This document shows, one piece after another, positions 1 through 9,540 of a DNA stretch of 64,000 nucleotides. The notes under the pieces are model-generated. The model was not told where the DNA came from. It saw only the letters and a program-made list of their open reading frames with translations, and made no database searches. Both the position numbers and the translations under genes were made by a program. Origin of the DNA: Leucobacter chironomi DSM 19883 (lineage in GTDB: Bacteria > Actinomycetota > Actinomycetes > Actinomycetales > Microbacteriaceae); contig NZ_ATXU01000011.1 in the NCBI RefSeq assembly GCF_000421845.1, forward strand, positions 17,326 to 81,325, written 5' to 3'. The stretch's first letter is position 1. Every line of letters starts with the position of its first letter.

Positions 1-368
1 TGCTCGCGGGTGCCGAGGTGCAGGATCGCGGCGCCGAAGAGGCCCCACTGCACGCCGCTCTTGATCTGCAGCGACGGATCGGCGAGCACGAGCTCCTGGA
101 AGGCGGCGATGTTGCCGCCGTGGTTGTCGCTGCCGCCGAGGTCGCTGGGGAAGGCGCGCTGGATCGCTCCCTCCTCGACCAGGATGCCGAGCTGTTCGAG
201 CACGCGGGCGCGGTGCTCGGGCATCGACTGGCCCGGAATGGTGTGCAGACGGGACTCGGTCGCGAGACGGCGCGATTCGAGGCGCTCCTGCTTCCATCGG
301 CCGAGCAGGGCGTCGCCCACCCGGTCGATGTCGATGCGTGCGGTGGACTGCGCGATGGTGTCGCTCAT
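1..368 (-). CDS. Acyl-CoA oxidase/dehydrogenase, N-terminal part (runs off the window)
   Basis: The minus strand from an ATG at 368 gives an N-terminus that reads MSDTIAQSTARIDIDRVGDA and later contains the segments FPSDLGGSDNHGGN and LADPSLQIKSGVQWGLFG. These match the helical N-terminal domain of actinobacterial acyl-CoA oxidases of the acyl-CoA dehydrogenase superfamily. Such enzymes use FAD to introduce the 2,3-double bond of acyl-CoA during fatty-acid beta-oxidation. Only about 122 residues are present, so the FAD and catalytic regions cannot be checked. An AAGGAG-like ribosome site lies just upstream of the ATG. Confidence 0.75.
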   Translation of the reverse strand, partial: MSDTIAQSTARIDIDRVGDALLGRWKQERLESRRLATESRLHTIPGQSMPEHRARVLEQLGILVEEGAIQRAFPSDLGGSDNHGGNIAAFQELVLADPSLQIKSGVQWGLFGAAILHLGTRE

Positions 369-435
369 CGATGCTCCTTCGACGTGATGCGCGGATCCGC
401 CGCGCTGCGCGCCGGCGATCCGCTGACCTGCTCAC

Positions 436-464
436 AGGCTAGGGGGCACCCCTGACACCGACAA
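436..464 (-). promoter_or_regulatory. Probable promoter of the acyl-CoA oxidase gene
   Basis: On the minus strand TTGTCG (464-459) and TAGCCT (441-436) are separated by 17 bases and lie about 70 bases before the ATG. The rest of the 369-621 gap holds no convincing gene. Confidence 0.45.
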
Positions 465-621
465 CCGCACGCCGCGCTCCCCACAACCGGAGCCGCGGGC
501 GATCCCGCATCCTCTTGTGCGAGATCTCCAAAACGAGGCTCGGGTAGCTGGAGAACACCTCCACCGACGCCCGGCGCTCTGCTCCGGCCGCCAGCACTCC
601 GGCCCGGCCTCCAGCCGCCGG

Positions 622-2172
622 CTACGCGGCGGTCGGGTCGTCGCCCGGCTCGTGGTCGCCGAAGGAGGCGGGCACGATCTCGGCCTGTTCAAGCAGTTCA
701 CGGGTGCGCTTCTGCCTGGTGCGCGGGATCACCGTGAGCACGAGCCCGTCGCGGCCGGCGCGGGCGGTGCGGCCGGCGCGGTGCAGGTAGGTCTTGTAAT
801 CGTCGGGCGGGTCCGCCTGCACCACGAGGTCGACGTCGTCGACGTGGAGGCCGCGCGCGGCGACGTCGGTCGCCACCAGCACCGATGCCTTGCCCGAGGC
901 GAAGCGCTCGAGATTGCGCTCGCGCCGGGCCTGGCTGAGGTTGCCGTGCAGCGCGGTCACCCGCAGCCCGTCCGCCTCGAACAGCTCGGCGAGGCGCTCG
1001 GCGTAGGCGCGGGTGCGGCAGAACACCATGGTGCGCCCGGGACGCGAGGCGAGTTCGACGAGCACGCGATCCTTGTGCTCCCGCAGCACCACCAGCACCC
1101 GGTGCTCGGCCTCGCTCACGGCCTCCCCCGCGACCTCGTGCACGGCGGGATCGCGCAGGAACTCCGACACGAGATCCGAGACGCCGCTGTCGAGCGTGGC
1201 CGAGAACAGCAGCCGCTGCCCGCCGCGCACCGTGTCGCGCAGCACCCGCTGCACGGGTTCGAGGAAACCGAGTTCGCACATGTGGTCGGCCTCGTCGATC
1301 ACCGAGACGATCACCTCGCGCAGGTCGAGCTTGCGCCGGTTGACGAGGTCGCGCACGCGGCCGGGCGTGCCGATGACGATGTCGACACCGCGTTCGAGCG
1401 CGTGCACCTGCGGGTCGAGGGGCACACCGCCCACGAGCTGCGCGGTGAAGAACCCGACGGAGCGGGCGATCGGCTGCACGGTGCGGTCGATCTGCAGCGC
1501 CAGCTCGCGGGTGGGAGCGAGGATCAGCGCCTTCGGATTGCGCGGCGCCCGCTTCGGCGCGCGCTGACGCTCGCCCCGCCGGGGCCGGTCGCGGGCCGGC
1601 TTCCCATCGCCCGCGAAGGCACCCTCGGCTTTGAGCTGCAGCAGCCGCTCAACCAGGGCCGCACCGAAGGCGATGGTCTTGCCCGATCCGGTGCGCGCCC
1701 GTCCCAGCACGTCACGGCCGGCGAGCGCGTCCGGGATCGTCGCGGCCTGGATCGGAAACGGCTGCTCCGCCCCGAGCTCGCCGAGCACGCGCACGATGTT
1801 CGCACCGAGACCGAGGTCTCCGAAGGCGATGCCCTGCACCTCGGCCGCGGTGGTGATGCGGGCGTCGAGCCGTTCGAGCACGACGGGCGCGACGGGGGCG
1901 GATCCGCCCGTCGCCGGCACGCGCTCGACGTTCGCCGGGGACTGCTGACGTTCCGACCGGCCCGGCGCCTCCGGCTGCCGTTTCGAGCTCCGGGCGCTGC
2001 GCGGGTGCCCGGCCCCGCTGTCGCGGCCGGCGCCACGGGCGCCGCGCGTCGCTTGCCCCTCCTCGGCGGCCGCGTCGCGCCCCCCGACCCAGCGCTTGCC
2101 GGCACGGGCAGGCTTCCGGCCCGGCTCGTAATTCGACGGGGGCTTGAAGCCGCGACGGCCCTTCTGCGCCAT
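622..2172 (-). CDS. DEAD/DEAH-box RNA helicase
   Basis: This is a 516-residue ATP-dependent RNA helicase of the RhlE/DbpA-like superfamily 2 type, with presumed roles in mRNA decay or ribosome assembly. Visible motifs are Q-region text FPIQAATIP, motif I ARTGSGKT, motif Ia APTRELA, motif II DEAD (VIDEADHM), motif III SATL, and motif VI HRAGRTARAG. The N-terminal 110 residues are basic, Gly/Arg/Lys-rich and probably disordered. The start MAQKGRRGFK at 2172 lies 2 bases after the stop of the upstream RND gene, so the two are translationally coupled. An upstream extension of the frame to 2316 is Arg-rich out-of-frame coding and was not used. Confidence 0.9.
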   Translation of the reverse strand: MAQKGRRGFKPPSNYEPGRKPARAGKRWVGGRDAAAEEGQATRGARGAGRDSGAGHPRSARSSKRQPEAPGRSERQQSPANVERVPATGGSAPVAPVVLERLDARITTAAEVQGIAFGDLGLGANIVRVLGELGAEQPFPIQAATIPDALAGRDVLGRARTGSGKTIAFGAALVERLLQLKAEGAFAGDGKPARDRPRRGERQRAPKRAPRNPKALILAPTRELALQIDRTVQPIARSVGFFTAQLVGGVPLDPQVHALERGVDIVIGTPGRVRDLVNRRKLDLREVIVSVIDEADHMCELGFLEPVQRVLRDTVRGGQRLLFSATLDSGVSDLVSEFLRDPAVHEVAGEAVSEAEHRVLVVLREHKDRVLVELASRPGRTMVFCRTRAYAERLAELFEADGLRVTALHGNLSQARRERNLERFASGKASVLVATDVAARGLHVDDVDLVVQADPPDDYKTYLHRAGRTARAGRDGLVLTVIPRTRQKRTRELLEQAEIVPASFGDHEPGDDPTAA

Positions 2173-2174
2173 GA

Positions 2175-5100
2175 CTATCGCCCGCTCTCGTCGTCGGGCT
2201 GCTCGTCGGCGGCACCGGTCTGATCCGGCACGTCGGCCGCGCGGCGTCCGGCGTCGGCCTCGACATCGGCACCGGCGCTCTGCTCGGCGGCCTCGACCTC
2301 CTGCGTGGCCTCCCACATGAGCTGCTCCCAGTCGAGCTCGCCGGTGACCGGCGGGGCCGCGGGCGCGGCGCCGCCCCGGTTCGGCTCGGAGGCGTCGGCG
2401 CCGTCCGGGCTCTCTGCGGGCGCGCCGGGCAGCACGAGCGGCGTCTCAGCCGGGGCGGCCGAGTCGTCGGCGTGCTCGGCCGCGATCGCGTCGGCGCCCG
2501 CGTGCCGAGGGACGATCTGCTCGCCCGGGTCGAGATCGTCGGCCGGGGCCGCATCGGCCTCGGGCCCGGTCTCGATCTCGGCGACCTCGACCTCGGGCGC
2601 CGCATCGTCTGCGGGCTCGTCACCGGTTTCCAGGGGGTTGTCATCCCCGGTGAATCCGAGGTCGGAGAGCGCGAGCGACATCTGCGCGGTCGCAGGACCC
2701 ATGTCGGCGGCATCAGCGGCACCGGCAGCGTGGTCGACCTCAGGCTCAGCAGTTTCGCGCTCGGCCGCCGCAGAACCGCGCTCGGTCAGCTCGGGCGCCG
2801 AGAGCCCCACGCGCATGAGCTCGCTGAGGATCGCGCGCTGCGTCTCCGCGTCGGCCTGGGCGGGCGCCGGCACCGGAGCCGGCACGGGCTCGGGCACCTC
2901 GAGCTGCTCGACCTCGGGGGCGCTGGGCGCGGAAGCGTCTGCGTCCGCGTGCCCATCGGCGTCGGGAAGCCCCTCGACCGGGGTCTCCTCCACCGCGACC
3001 GCGGCATCGGGCGCGGGACCGGATTCCGCTTCCGGATCCGAGAACAGTTCGATGAGATCATCGGGCGACTCCGCCGGGTACCCCGTCGTGGCCTCGCGCG
3101 TGGCCTCGGCGCCGAGCACGCCCACGGTGCCCACCGATCCGACCGCGCCGGCGAAGGCGAGCGCATCGGATGCAGCGGGCATGGGCGCCGCGGGCACGGG
3201 CGCTGCGGCGCCAGCCGACGGGGTGCGCTTCGGCCCGCGTCGCTTCGGGCCGCGGCCGGGGCGTCCCTCCCGACGCCGCTCCACCGCGTAGTACAGCGTG
3301 GGCAGCACGATGAGCGTGAGCACCGTCGACGACAGCAGGCCGCCGATCACCACGACCGCGAGCGGCTGCGAGATGAACCCGCCCTTGCCGGTGATGCCGA
3401 GCGCCATCGGGGTGAGGGCGAGGATGGTCGCGAGTGCCGTCATCACGATGGGACGCAGACGCTGCAGGGCGCCGTGCTCGACGGCGTCGAGCAGCGCATC
3501 CCCGCGCTCGCGGTACTGATTGACGAGGTCGATGAGCACGATCGCATTCGTCACCACGATGCCGACGAGCATGAGCACGCCGATCAGCGAGGCGACGCCG
3601 AGCGGAATGCCGGTCGCGATGAGCAGCAGGATCGCGCCGGTCGCCGCGAACGGCACCGATACGAGCAGCAGCAGCGGCTGCAGCAGGCTGCGGAAGGTCG
3701 CGACCATCACCACGTAGACGATGAGGATCGCGGCCAGCAGGGCCAGCCCGAGCTGCTCGAAGGCCTCGGCCTGCTGCGACATCACGCCGCCGATGGAGGC
3801 GGTGGCGCCAGCGGGCAGATCCACGGCTTCGAGGGCGGCGTTGACCGCCGCGCTCGCCACGTTCAGGTCATCGCCCTCGGGCAGCGCCGAGACGGTGACC
3901 ATGCGCACGCCGTCCTCGGTGCGCACCGTCACCGGGCCGTCGGCGACCTCGATCGTGGCGAGGGCGTCGAGCCGCTGCGGGCCGACGGCGGTCATGATCG
4001 GCAGAGCGGCGACCCCCGCCTGGTCGGCGGGAGCGACGCCCTCGACGAGGTAGATCGACACGCTGTCGGCGTCCATGGTGATCTGGCCGACGGGGCGCGG
4101 CTGCATCTGCTGGGCCACCTGGCCCGCCACCGCAGCCTCGGTGAGGCCCACGGCTGCCGCGGAGCTGCGATCCACGGCCACGCGCAGGAAGGGGCGCGAG
4201 GCGCCCAGGTCGCTCTCGACCTGGCGCAGGCCGGGGCGCTGCTCCAGTTCTGCGAGCACGGCGTCGCTCGCCTGGGCGAGGGTCTCCTGGTCGGGTGCCG
4301 AGACGTTGACCTCGATGGCGCTCGACGTCGTCACACCGCCGCCCGACTGCCCGAGCGAGAACTCGCCCGCCTCGTCGAGGCCGTCGACCGCTGCGAGGAT
4401 GTCGTCCTGCGCCTGCGCCTGGTCGGCGTCGGCGTCGGTGGTGATCGAGTAGCTGACCGAGCCGTCACCGCCGCCCCCGAAGATCGCGCTCATGCCGCTG
4501 CCGCTGCTGCCGATGGTCACCTGCACGGTCTCGATGTCGGCGAGTTCCGCGAGCGCGCCCTCGACGCGTTCGGCCTGCACGAGCTGCGCGTCGAGGCTGG
4601 TGCCCGGGGCGAGGGTTTGCACGAGCCCGATCGAGTTCTGCTCGTCGTCGCCCATGAAATTCGTCTTCATGAGCGGGCTCAGCGCGACGGTCAGGCCGAA
4701 CACCAGCACCGCGGTGAGCAAGGTCGCTGCGGGGCGCTTCAGCGTCCAGTCGATGACGGGGCGGTACCAGCGCTGCAGCGCGGTGAGGGGCTCTGCGGCG
4801 GGCTCGGGATCGCGGCTCGCCGGGGATCCGGCGGTGCGGCGCCGGCGATCCGGTCGCAGGAACCAGTAGGCCAGCACCGGCACGATCGTCAGGGAGACCA
4901 GCAGCGACGCGGCGAGAGCGATGGTCACGGTGAACGCGAAGGGGCGGAACAGCTCGCCCACCATGCCGTCGACGAACGCCATCGGCAGGAACACCGCGAC
5001 GGTCGTGACGGTCGACGCGGTGATCGCCCCGGCGACCTCGCGCACGGCCTCGATGATCGTCTTCGCCTTGTCGGTGCCGGGCACGAGGTGCCGCTTGATG

Positions 5101-6347
5101 TTCTCGATCACCACGATCGAGTCGTCGACCACGCGGCCGATCGAGATGGTGAGCGCACCCAGCGTGAGCATGTTGAGCGTGTACTCGGCGAAGTTGAGGC
5201 CCACGAAGGTGAGCAGCACCGAGGTGGGGATGGAGATCGCGGTGACGAGGGTCGCCCGCACCGACATGAGGAAGACGAGGATCACGAGCACCGCGAACAC
5301 GAGTCCCAGCAGGCCCTCGGTGGTGAGGGTGTGGATCGACTGCTCCACGTAGGGCGCCTGGTCGAAGACGACGGTGAGCTGCACTCCGCCGAGCTGGTCC
5401 TGCAGTTCGTCGAGCTGCTGCTGCACCGCGTGCGAGACGTCGACGGTGTTCGCGGCCGACATCTTGGTGACGGCGATGGTGAGGGCCGGCTCCCCGTTGA
5501 TCCGGGAGATGCTCTGCTCGGGTGCGGGTTCGAGGCGAACCTCTGCGACGTCGCCGATGGTGAGGGGCGTGGACTGCTCGGTGGCGGCGTCGAATCCGCC
5601 GGTGCCCGGCAGCGGGATCGCGGCGATGTCCTCGACCGAGCCGAGCGAAGTGCCCGCCTGCACGGCGAGCGTGCGATCCCCCTCGGTGACGGTGCCCGCG
5701 GCCATGAGCACGCCGCTCTGCTGCAGAGCGTCGGAGATCGCTTGGGACGTCAGCCCGTTCTCGGCGAGCGCTCCCGCGTACGGGGCGATCGCGATCCGCT
5801 CCTCGCGGGCGCCGGTGAGCTGCGCGTCGCGCACCCCGTCGATGTCGCTGAGCTCGGGGATCGCCACGCGTTCGATCAGCTGCGCGGCCTCCTCGGGCGT
5901 CTGCCCGCCGGTCGGCGTCACCGCGATCTGGATCACGGGGAAGTCGTCGATGCTGCCGGACATCACCTGCGTGTCGGCGGCCTCGGGCAGCAGCTGCGAG
6001 ATGCGGCTGATCGCGCGCTCGACCTTCTGCTCGGTCGCGGTGAGGTCGACGCCGTAGGTGAACTGGGCGACGACCATGGACGCGCCCGTGCTCGACGTCG
6101 CCGTCGAGGTCTCGAGCTGCGGCACCCCGCGCAGCGCCGTCTCGATGGGGCCGGAGACATCGTTGTTGACCACCTCGGGGGACGCCCCGGGGTAGGTGGT
6201 CACGACCGCGATCGCGGGGAACTGCACGGATGGCATCAGCTCCTGCTTGAGGGAGCCGACGCCGATGAGCCCGAATACCGCGGCGACGATGGTGACGAGC
6301 GCGATCAACGCGCGGTTCTTCAGGCTGAGCGCCGTGAGAAGGTGCAT
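2175..6347 (-). CDS. RND-superfamily efflux permease with a long acidic C-terminal tail
   Basis: The first about 1020 residues of this 1390-residue protein are a complete AcrB/CzcA-like RND permease. There is an N-terminal membrane helix (about 10-30), a periplasmic-type domain, a bundle with GRVVDDSIVVIENIKRH around residues 400-420, a second external domain, and a second bundle ending at about 1015. Such proteins export drugs, metals or lipidic compounds by proton antiport. No membrane-fusion partner gene is adjacent, as is usual for monoderm actinobacteria. The last about 370 residues are unusual: Ala/Glu/Asp/Pro-rich and very acidic, with no membrane segment. The start MHLLTALSLKNR at 6347 is preferred because the helix follows directly. 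The gene is divergent from the DUF445 gene. Confidence 0.85.
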   Translation of the reverse strand: MHLLTALSLKNRALIALVTIVAAVFGLIGVGSLKQELMPSVQFPAIAVVTTYPGASPEVVNNDVSGPIETALRGVPQLETSTATSSTGASMVVAQFTYGVDLTATEQKVERAISRISQLLPEAADTQVMSGSIDDFPVIQIAVTPTGGQTPEEAAQLIERVAIPELSDIDGVRDAQLTGAREERIAIAPYAGALAENGLTSQAISDALQQSGVLMAAGTVTEGDRTLAVQAGTSLGSVEDIAAIPLPGTGGFDAATEQSTPLTIGDVAEVRLEPAPEQSISRINGEPALTIAVTKMSAANTVDVSHAVQQQLDELQDQLGGVQLTVVFDQAPYVEQSIHTLTTEGLLGLVFAVLVILVFLMSVRATLVTAISIPTSVLLTFVGLNFAEYTLNMLTLGALTISIGRVVDDSIVVIENIKRHLVPGTDKAKTIIEAVREVAGAITASTVTTVAVFLPMAFVDGMVGELFRPFAFTVTIALAASLLVSLTIVPVLAYWFLRPDRRRRTAGSPASRDPEPAAEPLTALQRWYRPVIDWTLKRPAATLLTAVLVFGLTVALSPLMKTNFMGDDEQNSIGLVQTLAPGTSLDAQLVQAERVEGALAELADIETVQVTIGSSGSGMSAIFGGGGDGSVSYSITTDADADQAQAQDDILAAVDGLDEAGEFSLGQSGGGVTTSSAIEVNVSAPDQETLAQASDAVLAELEQRPGLRQVESDLGASRPFLRVAVDRSSAAAVGLTEAAVAGQVAQQMQPRPVGQITMDADSVSIYLVEGVAPADQAGVAALPIMTAVGPQRLDALATIEVADGPVTVRTEDGVRMVTVSALPEGDDLNVASAAVNAALEAVDLPAGATASIGGVMSQQAEAFEQLGLALLAAILIVYVVMVATFRSLLQPLLLLVSVPFAATGAILLLIATGIPLGVASLIGVLMLVGIVVTNAIVLIDLVNQYRERGDALLDAVEHGALQRLRPIVMTALATILALTPMALGITGKGGFISQPLAVVVIGGLLSSTVLTLIVLPTLYYAVERRREGRPGRGPKRRGPKRTPSAGAAAPVPAAPMPAASDALAFAGAVGSVGTVGVLGAEATREATTGYPAESPDDLIELFSDPEAESGPAPDAAVAVEETPVEGLPDADGHADADASAPSAPEVEQLEVPEPVPAPVPAPAQADAETQRAILSELMRVGLSAPELTERGSAAAERETAEPEVDHAAGAADAADMGPATAQMSLALSDLGFTGDDNPLETGDEPADDAAPEVEVAEIETGPEADAAPADDLDPGEQIVPRHAGADAIAAEHADDSAAPAETPLVLPGAPAESPDGADASEPNRGGAAPAAPPVTGELDWEQLMWEATQEVEAAEQSAGADVEADAGRRAADVPDQTGAADEQPDDESGR

Positions 6348-6402
6348 GGCGTCGATTATTTCACGCGGCGTCCGGGAGCCCGCCGTGGAGGATAATACTG
6401 AG

Positions 6403-7698
6403 ATGCCGTCGCCTCGCACCCACCGCACCCTGGGGGCCGTCTCCCCCGCAGACTTCGAACGGCTCGCCGAGCTGCGCCGCATGCAGCGCCTCGCCGTGGC
6501 CCTGCTCATCGGCATGGCGGTCGTGTTCGTGATCTCGTTCGCATTGCAGACCCGCTACCCGTGGCTCGGGTTCGTGCGGGCGGCGAGCGAGGGCGGCATG
6601 GTGGGTGCGCTCGCCGACTGGTTCGCGGTGACGGCGCTCTTCCGGCATCCGCTCGGCCTGAAGATTCCGCACACCAACCTCATCTCGAGCAAGAAGGACG
6701 ACATCGGCGCCGGCCTCGGCGGTTTCGTCGAGGAGAACTTCCTCGCCGACGACGTCGTGCACGACAAGCTCGCGGGCATCAGCGGGGCGCGGCACGCCGG
6801 CGAGTGGCTGTCGCAGCGCCCCAACGCGGAGCGCGTGGGCGACATGGTGACGAGCGCGGGGCTCGGCGCCCTGACGGTGCTCGACGACAACGACGTGCAG
6901 GAGCTCATCGAGCTGCTCGTGCGCCGGCACGTCGTCGAACCCGAATGGGGGCCGCTGCTCGGGCGCACGGCGGAGTCGTTCGTGGCCGGCGGTCACCAGC
7001 AGGCGCTCATCGACATCGCCGCCTCGCGCATCGAGGAGTGGCTGGTCTCGCACCCCGAGGCGTTCGACCGCGTGGTGTCCTCGCGCCTCCCCTCCTGGGT
7101 GCCGAGCATCGTGGACCGCTTCGTCGACGACCGTCTGCACGCCGAGACCGTGAAGTTCGCCCAGCGGGTCGGCGCCGATCCCGAGCACCCGTTCCGTCTC
7201 GCGATCGCGCGGTTCCTCGCGGATCTCGCCCGAGACCTGCAGCAGCAGCCGCGGCTGCAGGAGCAGCTCGAGGCCTTCAAGCACGAGGTCTTCGACAGTC
7301 CGCGCATCCGGGCCGTCGCCGCGAGCACCTGGGAGACCGCCCGCGCCGCGCTCGTTTCGATGCTCGAGGATCCGCGGAGCGAGCTGCGGACGCGGATCGA
7401 CTCGGCCGTGCAGGACTTCGGCCGCAAACTGCTCGACGACCCGACCCTCCAGTACAAGATCGACGTGTGGGTGATGGGAGTGGTCGAGCACCTCGTGCGC
7501 AACTACCGCAGCGATATCGCGGGCGTCATCACCGAGACCGTGCAGCGCTGGGATGCGCAGGAGGCCGCCGAGAAGATCGAGCTGCAGGTGGGCAAGGATC
7601 TGCAGTTCATCCGCATCAACGGCACGGTCGTCGGCGCGCTCGCGGGTCTCGCCATCTACACGGTCGCGACCCTGGTGATCGCGCCGCTCGCGCACTGA
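6403..7698 (+). CDS. DUF445 family membrane protein
   Basis: The 431-residue protein starts MPSPRTHRTLG, has a hydrophobic helix at about 28-48, and continues with the DUF445 hallmark of a Gly/Ala-rich segment followed by ADWFAVTALFRHPLG. The long middle is helical and soluble, and a C-terminal hydrophobic stretch (GALAGLAIYTVATLVIAPLA) probably re-enters the membrane. DUF445 proteins resemble YjiN/YheB; their function is not established. A purine-rich GGAGG-type site precedes the ATG. The 55-base gap to the RND gene must contain divergent signals. Confidence 0.85.
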   Translation: MPSPRTHRTLGAVSPADFERLAELRRMQRLAVALLIGMAVVFVISFALQTRYPWLGFVRAASEGGMVGALADWFAVTALFRHPLGLKIPHTNLISSKKDDIGAGLGGFVEENFLADDVVHDKLAGISGARHAGEWLSQRPNAERVGDMVTSAGLGALTVLDDNDVQELIELLVRRHVVEPEWGPLLGRTAESFVAGGHQQALIDIAASRIEEWLVSHPEAFDRVVSSRLPSWVPSIVDRFVDDRLHAETVKFAQRVGADPEHPFRLAIARFLADLARDLQQQPRLQEQLEAFKHEVFDSPRIRAVAASTWETARAALVSMLEDPRSELRTRIDSAVQDFGRKLLDDPTLQYKIDVWVMGVVEHLVRNYRSDIAGVITETVQRWDAQEAAEKIELQVGKDLQFIRINGTVVGALAGLAIYTVATLVIAPLAH

Positions 7699-7704
7699 GG
7701 CCGG

Positions 7705-8340
7705 CTACTTCGCGAAGGCCACCGGCAGGAGCATGTCCTGCACCCGGTCCCGTGCGGCGGTGTGGTCGGCGCGGGTCGCGATCGCGCATCGGGTCTCGCG
7801 GCAGTCGAGGCCGTCGACTGCCGCTTCCGGAACAGTGAGCTCGGCGGTGAAGGCGCCCGTCCGCGGGTCGTCGTAGCGCTGCGTCGCGAAGGCTTGCCAC
7901 GCCCAGTCGTCGGTGATCCACACGCTCGACAGCGCGGAGGTGTCGGCCGTGCCCTCCTGCGCGCCCTCGGGGATCCCGCCGAGGCACGGTCCCGGCTTGC
8001 CGCCCTCCTGCTGCGGAATCGCACAGATCGCCACATATATGCCGATACCGGCATCAAAGCCGCTGCCCCGCACCACGAGCTCGTCTCCGGGGCGCAGGGC
8101 GTCGAGGGCGACCGGCTTCCCGTCGGCCGATTCGACGCTCAGCTCGCGCTCGCGACCGTCCGCTCCTTCTGCGGTCGTCTGCGAGACGAAGGTCTCGGGC
8201 ACCTGCTGCCCCGACCCGCCCGCGCTCTGATGGGTGAGGATCGGCAGCAGCACGGCGAGCGCGCCCGCCAGGACGAGGACCGCGATCGCCAGAACCGCGA
8301 CGAGCAGAATCCTGGTGGTGCGGGGGCGTCGGGAGGTCAT
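7705..8340 (-). CDS. Membrane-anchored extracytoplasmic protein with a neocarzinostatin-like C-terminal pattern
   Basis: This 211-residue protein has a short basic N-terminus, one hydrophobic helix (about 11-33) and an exported domain. The domain contains LRPGDELVVRGSGFDAGIG and a C-terminal segment CAIATRADHTA followed by QDMLLPVAF with paired cysteines. That pattern recurs in actinobacterial secreted proteins with immunoglobulin-like beta-sandwiches of the neocarzinostatin/HtaA-associated kind. No enzymatic motif is visible and the function is unknown. It is convergent with DUF445; the stops are only 6 bases apart. Confidence 0.6.
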   Translation of the reverse strand: MTSRRPRTTRILLVAVLAIAVLVLAGALAVLLPILTHQSAGGSGQQVPETFVSQTTAEGADGRERELSVESADGKPVALDALRPGDELVVRGSGFDAGIGIYVAICAIPQQEGGKPGPCLGGIPEGAQEGTADTSALSSVWITDDWAWQAFATQRYDDPRTGAFTAELTVPEAAVDGLDCRETRCAIATRADHTAARDRVQDMLLPVAFAK

Positions 8341-8420
8341 GCCTTCATCGTAATGGGCGCACCTTGCGGGCCGCGCGATCTGCTAGAATCTGCTCCATAC
8401 GTCTATTTGTATAAGTACCT

Positions 8421-8446
8421 GCCTCGCGGAAGATCGCCCGCGAGGC
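8421..8446 (+). promoter_or_regulatory. 5'-leader hairpin upstream of the DUF3073 gene
   Basis: A perfect 9-base stem (GCCTCGCGG at 8421-8429, CCGCGAGGC at 8438-8446) encloses an 8-base loop. It lies 23 bases before the ATG and downstream of a TAGAAT -10-like element at 8384. No U-tract follows, so it is more likely a leader or stability element than a terminator. Confidence 0.4.
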
Positions 8447-8469
8447 CTGAATGTGTAAGGGGGTCACGC

Positions 8470-8676
8470 ATGGGGCGCGGCCGTCAGAAGGCAAAGCACA
8501 CCAAGGTCGCCAGGGAGCTGAAGTATTTCAGTCCCAATACCGACCTTTCACAGCTCCAACGCGAACTCGCTCAGAGTTCGCACCACGGCTCCGACGAGGA
8601 TGCGTGGGAAGAGTACGCCAGCAAGTACAACGCCGACGACGAGGACGACTCGTCCGACGACCGCACCGAGCGCTGA
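8470..8676 (+). CDS. DUF3073 protein
   Basis: The 68-residue protein begins MGRGRQKAKHTKVARELKYF and continues with an acidic tail (NADDEDDSSDDRTER). The basic first half, the conserved start and the length fit DUF3073, a small family confined to Actinobacteria with no established function. The charge split suggests a nucleic-acid or ribosome-associated role, but that is inference. A GTAAGGGGG ribosome site precedes the ATG. A strong terminator follows 20 bases after the stop, so the gene is probably monocistronic. Confidence 0.85.
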   Translation: MGRGRQKAKHTKVARELKYFSPNTDLSQLQRELAQSSHHGSDEDAWEEYASKYNADDEDDSSDDRTER

Positions 8677-8696
8677 TCCGACTCGCACTCGGAATA

Positions 8697-8732
8697 CGCG
8701 AAAGGGCCCCTCTCACGAGGGGCCCTTTCGCG
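8697..8732. terminator. Bidirectional intrinsic terminator between DUF3073 and gpmA
   Basis: A perfect 16-base inverted repeat (8697-8712 and 8717-8732) has a TCAC loop. Its A-rich and T-rich shoulders serve both the plus-strand DUF3073 gene and the convergent gpmA. Confidence 0.85.
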
Positions 8733-8752
8733 TTCGGGCCGGGATTCGACCG

Positions 8753-9496
8753 TCAGTGCTTGCCCTGCGCGGCGACCGCGGCCGCACCGGCCGCAGCGGC
8801 CTCGGGATCGAGGTAGCGACCCGCGCCGACGGGCGTCCCGTCTTCGTTGATGTCGTAGACGAGCGGCATGCCGGTGGGGATGTTGAGGCCCGCGATGTCA
8901 GCATCCGAGATGCCCTCGAGGTGCTTCACGAGCGCGCGCAGCGAGTTGCCGTGAGCGGTCACGAGCACGGTCCTGCCCGCGTTCAGATCGGGCAGGATCT
9001 CACCCTCCCAATAGGGCACCAGCCGCTCGACGACGTCCTTCAGGCACTCCGTGCGCGGCTGCTCGCCGTCGATGCCCGCGTAGCGCGGGTCGTTCGCCTG
9101 CGACCACTCGCTCGAGTCGTCGAGCACGGGCGGCGGCGTATCGAAGGAACGGCGCCACTCCATGAACTGCTCCTCTCCGTACTTCTGCAGAGTCTCGGAC
9201 TTGTCGAGCCCCTGCAGCGCGCCGTAGTGGCGCTCGTTCAGACGCCAGGAGCGACGCACCGGGATCCACAGCCGATCAGCGCTGTCGAGAGCGAGGTTGG
9301 CCGTCTGAATGGCCCGGCTCAGCACCGAGGTGTGCAGCACGTCCGGCAGCACGCCCGACTCGGCGAGCAGCTCGCCCGCGCGAGCCGCCTCGCCGCGCCC
9401 CTGCTCGGTCAGTCGCACGTCCACCCAACCGGTGAACAGGTTCTTCTGGTTCCAGTCGCTCTGCCCGTGACGGAGCAGGATCAGCTTGTTCGTCAT
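8753..9496 (-). CDS. gpmA: 2,3-bisphosphoglycerate-dependent phosphoglycerate mutase
   Basis: The 247-residue protein opens with the phosphohistidine motif [12 protein letters not shown] and contains [32 protein letters not shown], and the second catalytic histidine in [14 protein letters not shown]. This order and length are those of dPGM, the cytosolic glycolytic enzyme that interconverts 3- and 2-phosphoglycerate. The C-terminus carries a short Ala-rich extension typical of actinobacterial forms. It is convergent with DUF3073 and shares its bidirectional terminator. The ATG at 9496 begins the conserved N-terminus directly. Confidence 0.95.
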   Translation of the reverse strand: MTNKLILLRHGQSDWNQKNLFTGWVDVRLTEQGRGEAARAGELLAESGVLPDVLHTSVLSRAIQTANLALDSADRLWIPVRRSWRLNERHYGALQGLDKSETLQKYGEEQFMEWRRSFDTPPPVLDDSSEWSQANDPRYAGIDGEQPRTECLKDVVERLVPYWEGEILPDLNAGRTVLVTAHGNSLRALVKHLEGISDADIAGLNIPTGMPLVYDINEDGTPVGAGRYLDPEAAAAGAAAVAAQGKH

Positions 9497-9540
9497 GGCT
9501 CCAGTCTATGAGGTCAGCGGCGGCGTCCGCGGCGGCCCGG

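Noticed and set aside
2472..6395. A 1307-codon open frame on the plus strand
   Set aside because: It is antisense to the RND exporter gene, is rich in His/Arg/Gly/Asp runs and shows no domain; it is a by-product of high GC content.
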